From an uncultured Pelagibacteraceae bacterium (GTDB lineage: Bacteria > Pseudomonadota > Alphaproteobacteria > Pelagibacterales > Pelagibacteraceae): DNA of 64,000 nucleotides. How positions within the stretch are numbered: the first letter of the stretch is position 1; every line of letters starts with the position of its first letter. This document shows positions 29,000 through 37,101 of this stretch, piece after piece. The position numbers and the translations under genes are program-made. The stretch covers positions 18,778 to 82,777 of the forward strand of contig CACNFL010000001.1 in NCBI GenBank assembly GCA_902619745.1, read 5' to 3'. Under the pieces are notes generated by a model. It was not told the DNA's origin and did not search any database. It saw nothing but the letters and a program-made list of their open reading frames with translations.

Positions 29000-30130
29000 T
29001 TAATTTTGGTTAATTAACTTTTGATACATTTCTTGATCAGTATCTCCCTCACAACCAAAAACCAAAACATTAGATTTTTCATTTAGATCTAATTTTTCTT
29101 TAATTACATGATCTTCACAACTTGTAATCAGACTGATTACGCCAGGTGCCGAGTTTTCTCCTGCAATTATTTTATCATCACTAAAGCTTGAATTTCCAAG
29201 TAGTTTCATAGTTTTTGCAATATCATCATCTGGTAAACTAATACAATGTTTAACTGAATTTTTGAGTATTTCCCATGGGACCAATGATACTTCACCACAA
29301 GACATACCACCCATTAAGCTTTCTCTTTTAATATCTATTTTTTCTATTTTTCCAGTTTTAATGCTTTCCATTACACACGCGGCACTATCCGGTTCAACAA
29401 CTATAATTGATGGAACATAGTTCAAATATCTTGCAATACCTGCAACCATAGCAGCAGCCATGCCACCAACACCAGCCTGTAAAATGATGTGAGTTATTTT
29501 CTCTTCCTGGATTTGATTAGCTATTTCTTTCATCATGACTGTATAACCTGCCATTGTATACTTGGGGACAACCATATAATCTTTCCAAGCAACATCCTGA
29601 ACTATTTGCCAATTATTTTCAGTAGACTGTTTTATGCATTCCATCAAAGATTTTTCATAATTACCTTTTACTTTTACTACATCTGCCCCAAGTGCGGCCA
29701 TAGCTTTGCCTCTTGCATCACTTACAAATTCACTAATGAATATTTTACAGCTTAGACCTAATCTTTTAGCACCCCAGGCAACTGATCTTCCATGATTGCC
29801 AGCAGTAGCTGTTGCTACCACTATATCTTTATTTCCTTTGGTTACTTTTTCTACCGCATAAGCTCCACCTAAAGCTTTAAAAGATTTTAAATCAAATCTT
29901 TTATTTTCATCTTTATAAAAAATTTTTTTTAAATTTAATTCTTTTGAAAGTTTATTTAAAGAAAGCAGGGGAGTAGGATAATAACCTTCCCACTCAGAAA
30001 TACTCTTATAAGCATCATCAATTTCTTCTGAGGTTAAAGAATTAAGAATTTCTTTTTTGTTAAATGAGTAATTTTTATTGTCTGTAAATTCCGTGTATTT
30101 CCATTGATGACCGTTAGATAATATAGTCAT
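29000..30130 (-). CDS. dpaL: PLP-dependent diaminopropionate ammonia-lyase-like enzyme
   Basis: KDENKRFDLKSFKALGGAYAV PLP lysine; ATAGNHGRSVAWGAKRLG; LQAGVGGMAAAMVAGIARY; CGEVSLVPWEIL. Confidence 0.83.
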   Translation of the reverse strand: MTILSNGHQWKYTEFTDNKNYSFNKKEILNSLTSEEIDDAYKSISEWEGYYPTPLLSLNKLSKELNLKKIFYKDENKRFDLKSFKALGGAYAVEKVTKGNKDIVVATATAGNHGRSVAWGAKRLGLSCKIFISEFVSDARGKAMAALGADVVKVKGNYEKSLMECIKQSTENNWQIVQDVAWKDYMVVPKYTMAGYTVMMKEIANQIQEEKITHIILQAGVGGMAAAMVAGIARYLNYVPSIIVVEPDSAACVMESIKTGKIEKIDIKRESLMGGMSCGEVSLVPWEILKNSVKHCISLPDDDIAKTMKLLGNSSFSDDKIIAGENSAPGVISLITSCEDHVIKEKLDLNEKSNVLVFGCEGDTDQEMYQKLINQN

Positions 30131-30133
30131 GTA

Positions 30134-31459
30134 CTAACAATCTAAAGTATTATCTTTTTCCCACTTTGTAACATCTTTTGTTTTATCAAAACTATCTTTT
30201 GATTTGAATTCATTCATCTCTGAACTTCTTAACTTTATATAACTTTCAATAACATCTTTGCCAAAAGCATCATTCATATCTTTATTATTTTTTAATAAAT
30301 TTAATGATTGTGCAAGTTCATCAGGTAGTTTAGGTAAGTCTGGATATTTAGCGTGGTCTTCATACATATTACAATCCAAAGGTTTACCTGGATCAACTTT
30401 ATTTTTTAAACCATATAGACCAGCTGCTAAAACACTTGCTTGCAATAAGTAAGGATTAGCAGAACCATCCATTAATCTTAATTCAAATCTTCCAGGATCA
30501 GGGATTCTTATCATGTGTGTTCGATTATTACCTGTGTAAGAAATACTACTCGGTGACCATGATGCTCCAGATTTTGTAGGTGGCGCATTTATTCTTCTGT
30601 AACTATTGATTGTTGGGTTAAAAAACGCAGATAAAGATGAAGCATTTTTAATTACTCCACCTAAAAAATTATAGGCCATTTTACTTAAACCAAGTTTATC
30701 TTTATTATCTAAGAATTTATTTTTATTACCCTGCCAAACTGATACGTGAGCATGACAACCATTGCCGGTTAAATTTCCAAATGGCTTAGGCATAAATGTT
30801 GCTCTTAATCCGTGCTTTTCAGCAATTGTTTTTACCATAAACTTAAAAAAGGTATGTCTATCTGCAGTTTTTAGGCAATCTGAATAATCCCAATTCATTT
30901 CAAATTGACCGTTAGCATCCTCGTGATCGTTTTGATAAGGGCCCCATCCCATTTCAATCATACAGTCACAAATTTCCTTAATTAAATCATACCTTCTCAT
31001 TAATGCAGATTGGTCATAACAAGGTTTAGACTGAGTATCTCTTAGATCTGCAATTGAGTTTCCGTCAGGTGAAATTAAAAAATATTCACACTCAACGCCC
31101 GATTTCATTGTTAAATTTTGTTTTTTTAATTTTTTTATTTGATTTTTTAACGTCACTCTGGGTGACGCATCTACTGGTTTGCCATTCATCCACAAGTCAG
31201 ATGCTAACCATCCAACTTCTTTATTCCATGGAAGTTGAATTAAACTATCTGGGTCGGGAATTCCAAACATGTCTGAATCAGCAGGTGTCATATCTAACCA
31301 TGCTGCAAATCCAGCAAAACCAGCTCCTGCATTTTGCATTTCTTTTATTGCATGAGCAGGTACTAATTTTGATCTTAATACACCAAATAAATCTACAAAA
31401 CTGATTAAAAAATATTTAATTTTTTTTTGCTTAGCAATTTGAAATAAATTTTTAGACAC
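30134..31459 (-). CDS. gmaS: Gamma-glutamylmethylamide synthetase (GmaS), glutamine-synthetase superfamily
   Basis: IKYFLISFVDLFGVLRSKLVPAHAIKEMQNAGAGFAGFAAWLDMTPADSDMFGIPDPDSLIQLPW and PYQNDHEDANGQFEMNWDYSDCLKTADRHTFFKFMVKTIAEKHGLRATFMPKPFGNLTGNGCHAHVSVW closely resemble GmaS as I recall it from Methylocella/Roseobacter. Confidence 0.87.
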   Translation of the reverse strand: MSKNLFQIAKQKKIKYFLISFVDLFGVLRSKLVPAHAIKEMQNAGAGFAGFAAWLDMTPADSDMFGIPDPDSLIQLPWNKEVGWLASDLWMNGKPVDASPRVTLKNQIKKLKKQNLTMKSGVECEYFLISPDGNSIADLRDTQSKPCYDQSALMRRYDLIKEICDCMIEMGWGPYQNDHEDANGQFEMNWDYSDCLKTADRHTFFKFMVKTIAEKHGLRATFMPKPFGNLTGNGCHAHVSVWQGNKNKFLDNKDKLGLSKMAYNFLGGVIKNASSLSAFFNPTINSYRRINAPPTKSGASWSPSSISYTGNNRTHMIRIPDPGRFELRLMDGSANPYLLQASVLAAGLYGLKNKVDPGKPLDCNMYEDHAKYPDLPKLPDELAQSLNLLKNNKDMNDAFGKDVIESYIKLRSSEMNEFKSKDSFDKTKDVTKWEKDNTLDC

Positions 31460-31476
31460 AACCTAAGTTAACATAA

Positions 31477-31626
31477 TTATTTAAAAAAAGATAAAATTGT
31501 TTCTTTATAATAAATTAAATTTACAACAATAATTACAATTATAGCTAGTATCACACCATACTTAGCTTTAGGAAATGCTACACCTCTCATTTTTGAGGGT
31601 CTTAATTCTTCTTTATTATCTTCCAT
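31477..31626 (-). CDS. Small single-TM protein (49 aa), not in ORF track
   Basis: Reverse-strand ORF MEDNKEELRPSKMRGVAFPKAKYGVILAIIVIVVNLIYYKETILSFFK*; one clear TM helix; 17 bp upstream of gmaS start. Confidence 0.6.
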   Translation of the reverse strand: MEDNKEELRPSKMRGVAFPKAKYGVILAIIVIIVVNLIYYKETILSFFK

Positions 31627-31639
31627 AAATTTAGAACAT

Positions 31640-31669
31640 AAAAAAGGGCGCTACATTTAAGTAGCGCCC
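31640..31669 (-). terminator. Rho-independent terminator/attenuator downstream of amt and the 76-aa gene
   Basis: GGGCGCTAC-ATTTAA-GTAGCGCCC perfect 9-bp stem (31646-31669), followed on the minus strand by a T-run (plus-strand AAAAAA). Confidence 0.88.
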
Positions 31670-31684
31670 AAATTTTAATTTAAA

Positions 31685-31915
31685 TTACCAGTCGGTAATA
31701 TTGCTTTTATGGTCATTGGCACCATGTCTTTTTCTTGCTAGTCGTGAAAGTTCTTCACTTTCATTTCTCGCAGTCAAAACATGCCATCCAAGCCAGATAA
31801 CTATACCTAAAATAACCAGTAGAGTTTCGCTAGATCCAGCTCCAGGATAAATTGCGCCCGCAACCTCTTCAGCAGGTTTATTTAGATGATCTATCCAGTT
31901 TGTTACTGTAGCCAT
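31685..31915 (-). CDS. Small single-TM protein (76 aa), downstream of amt
   Basis: MATVTNWIDHLNKPAEEVAGAIYPGAGSSETLLVILGIVIWLGWHVLTARNESEELSRLARKRHG; one TM; 11 bp from amt stop, with RBS-like GGAGAAA. Confidence 0.7.
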   Translation of the reverse strand: MATVTNWIDHLNKPAEEVAGAIYPGAGSSETLLVILGIVIWLGWHVLTARNESEELSRLARKRHGANDHKSNITDW

Positions 31916-31926
31916 ATTTTTCTCCT

Positions 31927-33327
31927 TTACCTGGTTGCTGATGAAACTGCTTTTTCATCTTCTTTAGCAGACTCCATCATTTCATAGTCTAATCCAGCTA
32001 TTTCAACTTCACGAGGGATTCTTAATTTACCCATACCGTTTAGTATCTTAGCCAAGATATAGCCTGGTAACATTCCAAGAACTCCAAACATTATTATCGC
32101 TCCTATGAATTGTCCCAGTGGGTTGATTGATGCGTAAGTCGATCCGTCCCACATAGCTCCAACACTGTAACCAGATGAAGGATAACCATTTAAAACAAAT
32201 CCACAAATCACAAGACCTACAAAACCAGCATAACCATGTACAGCAACTGCTCCAACTGCATCATCGATTTTGAACTTACGTTCAACCCAGTAATGTAGTT
32301 TGTATGCAATCACAACACCGATCATACCTATGATCATTGCTTGAATTGGATGATATAAATCATTTCCAGCCGAAGCACAGATAACACCTGCTAGTCCACT
32401 TGAGTAAGTCCAGAAAGGATCACCTTTAGCAATCCAATAACCGGCTAATAAACCTCCTGATAACGACATCAAGAAGTTAAAAGTAATACCACTAAGTGTA
32501 GTGGGGGTTACGTAAATGTTCGTAGCTGTCCAATACGATATACCTTCCATTCCATATTCAGGCCCAAGATCAAATATCGGTATATTACATGCCGCATAGA
32601 ATCCCCAGAAACCAGTATAAATTAGAAATAATCCAACTGTAACTAGCCAAGGATTTCTTGGTCCTATATTTCTTGGTTCACCGCTTGATGAGAATTTTCC
32701 AATTCTTGGACCTAAAACAACAAGAACACCTAAAGCAAATCCACCAGCAATAGCGTGAATTACTCCTGATGCATAAGCATCATGATATCCTAAGAGTTTT
32801 AACATCCATCCATCAAAGTGCCATCCCCAAGCAGCATCAATTGTCCAAAACACAGATCCAATTGCAATTGCTAAAATTCCAAATGCAAAAGTTGTTATTC
32901 TTTCAATGATTGCTCCTGAAACAATAGAAGCAGCTGTCCATGAGAATAGTAAGAACGCAGCCCAGAATACACCACTTATGTGGTCACCTAAGTTAACCGC
33001 CATATATTCTGTATTTGGCATATACCATTTCGCACTAAAAGTACTTTCATCGGTAATCAATGCAGCACTTTCATTCATTATTGAAGGGGCTAGACCCGGT
33101 CCTGTTGGGAATGCCCAGTAAATCCACCAACCAAAGAAAAACCAAGTTACTGTTACCAAAGGTATTAACATTGTATTTTTCATAAGAGTATGTTGATGGT
33201 GTTTGTATCGAGAAGCTCCAACCTCATACATACAGAACCCGACGTGAATTAAAAACATCAATACTACTGTTATCCAATAGTAAAATTCTGTAAATATGGT
33301 TGTTAGAGCGCCTAACTGATCAGTCAT
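31927..33327 (-). CDS. amtB: Ammonium transporter
   Basis: Many TMs; DDAVGAVAVHGYAGFVGLVICG, DAYASGVIHAIAGGFALGVLVVLGPRIGKF Amt motifs. Confidence 0.93.
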   Translation of the reverse strand: MTDQLGALTTIFTEFYYWITVVLMFLIHVGFCMYEVGASRYKHHQHTLMKNTMLIPLVTVTWFFFGWWIYWAFPTGPGLAPSIMNESAALITDESTFSAKWYMPNTEYMAVNLGDHISGVFWAAFLLFSWTAASIVSGAIIERITTFAFGILAIAIGSVFWTIDAAWGWHFDGWMLKLLGYHDAYASGVIHAIAGGFALGVLVVLGPRIGKFSSSGEPRNIGPRNPWLVTVGLFLIYTGFWGFYAACNIPIFDLGPEYGMEGISYWTATNIYVTPTTLSGITFNFLMSLSGGLLAGYWIAKGDPFWTYSSGLAGVICASAGNDLYHPIQAMIIGMIGVVIAYKLHYWVERKFKIDDAVGAVAVHGYAGFVGLVICGFVLNGYPSSGYSVGAMWDGSTYASINPLGQFIGAIIMFGVLGMLPGYILAKILNGMGKLRIPREVEIAGLDYEMMESAKEDEKAVSSATR

Positions 33328-33394
33328 ATTCTCTCTCCATATTAGTTTACGGAAGCCTATTAAATTTTACGATTCGATACAAATATAAAAAGAC

Positions 33395-33426
33395 TTAAAA
33401 ACCTAGTATGCGCACTAGGTTTTTAA
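33395..33426 (-). terminator. Hairpin terminator (potentially bidirectional) at end of the mgs operon, upstream of amt
   Basis: TTAAAAACCTAGT-ATGCGC-ACTAGGTTTTTAA: perfect 13-bp stem with A/T tracts on both sides. Confidence 0.82.
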
Positions 33427-33451
33427 AAATTATCAACTTTTAATTGAAATA

Positions 33452-33862
33452 TTAAAATTTTAAATATGCTTTTTTCAAATCAACAAGAGGGTGTTTTGGA
33501 GACATTTGAAACTTAACTAAAAGTTCTCTTGCAATCATATCTCTATCTTGTTGATTATTTGGTAGCTTAATTGATTTTGGAATTGTTACCCAACCGTTAG
33601 CATTTCTACAAAATACTGCGGGTCTATCATCTTCATAGCCCATATGGACATCTTCCAACCAATTTAAATCATCCCACCCCATCGCTTCTATATATTTCTT
33701 AAGAAATGGAGTTAGTTTAGAATAGTCAGGTAAAAGATTAACGTCGTATCTGTAACCAATAGACTGACCAATCATTTTTTCTCTGGCAGTCTCTTTCTTT
33801 TTACCTAACTGACCTTTAATCTCTTTTGTTTTTACTGCTTTTTTATTTTTTTTCTTTGGCAT
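33452..33862 (-). CDS. Conserved hypothetical protein (136 aa) linked to N-methylglutamate synthase-like genes
   Basis: ORF 8 bp downstream of mgsC-like gene; lysine-rich N-terminus MPKKKNKKAVKTKEIKG shared with that neighbour. Confidence 0.8.
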   Translation of the reverse strand: MPKKKNKKAVKTKEIKGQLGKKKETAREKMIGQSIGYRYDVNLLPDYSKLTPFLKKYIEAMGWDDLNWLEDVHMGYEDDRPAVFCRNANGWVTIPKSIKLPNNQQDRDMIARELLVKFQMSPKHPLVDLKKAYLKF

Positions 33863-33870
33863 AGTTACCT

Positions 33871-35283
33871 CTATATTTTGTGGTAGTTATCAACACCAAC
33901 TGTGTAGTTAGTTCCAGCTAATGGAACTTTTGCTAAAGCTGATGCTTCTGATGTTAAAGCAGCTAAATCTTCAGGTTCTAGAGAATGGATATTTGTTTTT
34001 CCACACGCTCTAGCTAACAACTGAGCTTCTAAAGTCATTGAGTGAAGATAATTGTAAACTCTTAGTGCAGCATCATCAGGATTTAATCTAGCTCTAAGCT
34101 TAGGATCTTGTGTTGCAACACCAACTGGACATCTTCCAGTGTGGCAGTGATAACATTCACCTGCTTTTACACCCATTTCTTTTTCAAAGTTTGCTTCTGG
34201 AATATCTTTATTACAGTTAAGTGCAATCATAGATCCAGTTCCAATCGCAATTGCATCAGCACCTAAAGCTAAAGCTTTAGCCATGTCAGCACCGTCTCTT
34301 ACTCCACCTGCATAAATTAATGTTACTTTTCCAGTTTTACCAACATCATCGATTGCTCTTCTAGCTTCTCGAATTGCAGCAATACCAGGAATACCAGTAT
34401 TTGCAGCAGCGATATGTGGGCCAGCTCCAGTAGAGCCTTCCATTCCATCTAAGTAAATAGAGTCAGGATCACATTTTGCAGCCATACGCACATCATCATA
34501 AACTTTAGATGCACCTAACTTTAATTGAATCGGCACTTTATTTTTTGTTAACTGTCTTAGCTCTTCTACTTTTAAAGCTAAATCATCTGGTCCTAACCAG
34601 TCAGGGTGTCTCGCCGGAGATCTTTGGTCAATACCAGATGGTAATGATCTCATCTCAGCAACTTGGTCAGTAACTTTTTGACCCATTAAATGTCCTCCCA
34701 TTCCAACTTTTTGACCCTGTCCAATAAATACTTCAATACCATCTGCTAATTGTGCATGATGAGGATTAAAACCATATCTCGATTGAATACATTGGTAGTA
34801 CCATTTTTCAGAATATCTTCTTTCATCAGGTATCATTCCACCTTCACCAGAACATGTAGCACTACCTGCCATAGTTGCTCCTCTTGCTAAAGCAGTTTTT
34901 GCTTCATAAGAAAGGGCACCGAAACTCATTCCTGTAATATAAACCGGAATGTCTAACTCAATTGGATTTTCACATCTTGGTCCAATAACAGTTTTCGTTT
35001 CACATTTTTCTCTGTAACCTTCGATTACAAATCTAGTTAGTGTTCCAGGTAAGAAAACTAAATCATCAAAAGTAGGAATTTTTTTCATCAATGCCATTCC
35101 TCTCATTCTGTATCTTCCTAATTGAGATTTAATATGAATGTCGTCTATTACTTCAGGTGTGAAGATAGCGTTATGACCTAATAAACTTTTATTTCTTTTA
35201 CCTTCTTCATGTGCATGGACATCAGCTTTTCCACCAACACCTTTTCCATTTTTTTTAACTTTTTTAGATTTTTTCTTAGGCAT
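33871..35283 (-). CDS. mgsC: FMN-binding glutamate synthase family protein, N-methylglutamate synthase subunit (MgsC)-like
   Basis: VYITGMSFGALSYEAKTALARGA, GSTGAGPHIAAANTGIPGIAAI, CYHCHTGRCPVGVATQDPKLRARL: GltB central/FMN domain with Fe-S cysteines. Confidence 0.87.
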   Translation of the reverse strand: MPKKKSKKVKKNGKGVGGKADVHAHEEGKRNKSLLGHNAIFTPEVIDDIHIKSQLGRYRMRGMALMKKIPTFDDLVFLPGTLTRFVIEGYREKCETKTVIGPRCENPIELDIPVYITGMSFGALSYEAKTALARGATMAGSATCSGEGGMIPDERRYSEKWYYQCIQSRYGFNPHHAQLADGIEVFIGQGQKVGMGGHLMGQKVTDQVAEMRSLPSGIDQRSPARHPDWLGPDDLALKVEELRQLTKNKVPIQLKLGASKVYDDVRMAAKCDPDSIYLDGMEGSTGAGPHIAAANTGIPGIAAIREARRAIDDVGKTGKVTLIYAGGVRDGADMAKALALGADAIAIGTGSMIALNCNKDIPEANFEKEMGVKAGECYHCHTGRCPVGVATQDPKLRARLNPDDAALRVYNYLHSMTLEAQLLARACGKTNIHSLEPEDLAALTSEASALAKVPLAGTNYTVGVDNYHKI

Positions 35284-36137
35284 TATATTGCTCCCTTCTT
35301 CTCTGTAGGTTCCAAATTGTCATAATTCCAAAGTTTCTTACCAGCTACAATTTTTTTCATTTTACTAACGTCAAAATTTTCACCAATCTCAGCTACTTTT
35401 AATTTTCTTTTAAGCCAATCTTGATCACTTTTAGTTAATTCAGCGTCAACTGCATCACTACCATATGATCCAATTTCTCCACCTACGAAAATTGTCCCAT
35501 CATACATTGAGTCACCTAAATTTATCCCTACGTCTCCAAGAATAATTATTCTTCCTCTTTGCATCATAAATCCAGTAAATGCACCGGCGTCACCACCAAT
35601 TATTATAGTTCCACCTTTCATATCAATTCCAGTTCTGGCACCAACACTGCCTTTACAAATTAAATCTCCACCTCTAATTGCCGCACCAAAACAAGATCCA
35701 GCATTTTTTTCGATCACTACTTTACCAGCCATTAAATTTTCTGCACATGACCACCCAACTCTTCCATTAATTCTAACTATTGGACCATCACAAGAACCCA
35801 TTCCAAAGTATCCTAAACTTCCTTCAAAAATTAAATTTAGTTTATTTAAAATACCAACTCCAAGACTGTGTTTACCTTGAGGGTTTTTTATTACTATTGT
35901 TCCATATCCTTGGCTCATTAAATTATCGATTTCTTTATTAGCCTCTGGCGCTGTCATATCCTTAACATCAAGATCAGTTCTTTTATTAAAATCTACATCG
36001 TATGTGCCAAAGTAGTAAAAGTTTTCTGCTTCATCAGGATTAAAGAATTTTTGCTGAGTTCTCCCTGTTAAAACCTCAGTGTGCATACCCATTGATTGGG
36101 CTTTTGATTTTTTCGATACTGTTTTTAGATTTGCCAT
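35283..36137 (-). CDS. mgsB: GXGXG-motif protein (GltB C-terminal-like), N-methylglutamate synthase subunit (MgsB)-like
   Basis: Repeated GXXGXXXG (GRVGWSCAENLMAGKVVIEKNAGSCFGAAIRGGDLICKGSVGARTGIDMKGGTIIIGGDAGAFTGFMMQRGRIIILGDVG). Confidence 0.87.
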   Translation of the reverse strand: MANLKTVSKKSKAQSMGMHTEVLTGRTQQKFFNPDEAENFYYFGTYDVDFNKRTDLDVKDMTAPEANKEIDNLMSQGYGTIVIKNPQGKHSLGVGILNKLNLIFEGSLGYFGMGSCDGPIVRINGRVGWSCAENLMAGKVVIEKNAGSCFGAAIRGGDLICKGSVGARTGIDMKGGTIIIGGDAGAFTGFMMQRGRIIILGDVGINLGDSMYDGTIFVGGEIGSYGSDAVDAELTKSDQDWLKRKLKVAEIGENFDVSKMKKIVAGKKLWNYDNLEPTEKKGAI

Positions 36138-37069
36138 ACTTTAACCTCCCCATCAAACGGATCATATGTATCAATTTCTTGTGGTAACACAGATCTAATT
36201 GCAATTTCTTCAGATCCCATAGCAACCAAATCATCAGACTCATATAACACCAATGGTTTTGCAGCCATTGTATCTTTTGCCATTCCTAAGGAGTCTTTTG
36301 TTGCAACAAAGTAAGTAAATACACCATCTAAACCCGTTAAAGATGCTTTCATTCCTTCTTCTAAAGTTGCCCCATCTCTCATTTTTTCAGCAATATAAAC
36401 AGCAATTAATTCCGAGTCACACTCAGACATAAATCTCATACCTTTATTTTCCAAAACTCTTCTGTTATTCCAATAGTTTGTTAATTGTCCATTATGAACT
36501 ACAGATACATCGCTAAATGGGTATCCCCAGAAAGGATGGGCAGATTTGATATCTACACCAGACTCTGTTGCCATTCTAGCATGACCTATAGCATGTGTTC
36601 CAACAACTTTATCTAAGCTATATCTATCACAAACCATTTTAGCGTTTCCAAGATCTTTAATCACTTCTAACGATTTACCCATTGAAAGAATTTCTACACC
36701 AGGAATACTTTCTATACGTTGTGAAAATTCTAACAGATCCTTAACATTATAATCAAGTTCATATCTTAAAGAGTAGGGAAGAGTTCTTTCTTCTTTAACT
36801 ACTTTAGCTCCCATTTCGGCTAGAGTTTGATCTACAATTTTTTTTCTTTCATCATAAACAGACACATCTTCCATAATTGATGAGCTTCCTTCTCCAACGT
36901 TTTCTCCAACTTTAAAACGCATAATAAAGTTTTTACCGTCTGTATCTCCATACAAAGCGTAACCTGTAGAATCTTCTCCTCTATGTTTTAATGCTTGAAG
37001 CATACCTTGTAATTCGCTCCCTACATTTGAGGATTTTCCTCTATGAATTAAACCTGCTATCCCACACAT
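36125..37069 (-). CDS. mgsA: Class II glutamine amidotransferase (PurF/GltB N-terminal-like), N-methylglutamate synthase subunit (MgsA)-like
   Basis: N-terminal catalytic MCGIAGLIHRGKSS; GHARMATESGVDIKSAHPFW; VHNGQLTNYWNNRR. Confidence 0.87.
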   Translation of the reverse strand: MCGIAGLIHRGKSSNVGSELQGMLQALKHRGEDSTGYALYGDTDGKNFIMRFKVGENVGEGSSSIMEDVSVYDERKKIVDQTLAEMGAKVVKEERTLPYSLRYELDYNVKDLLEFSQRIESIPGVEILSMGKSLEVIKDLGNAKMVCDRYSLDKVVGTHAIGHARMATESGVDIKSAHPFWGYPFSDVSVVHNGQLTNYWNNRRVLENKGMRFMSECDSELIAVYIAEKMRDGATLEEGMKASLTGLDGVFTYFVATKDSLGMAKDTMAAKPLVLYESDDLVAMGSEEIAIRSVLPQEIDTYDPFDGEVKVWQI

Positions 37070-37101
37070 ATTTTTATACCCTTTCTATATTTTTTTAAGA
37101 C

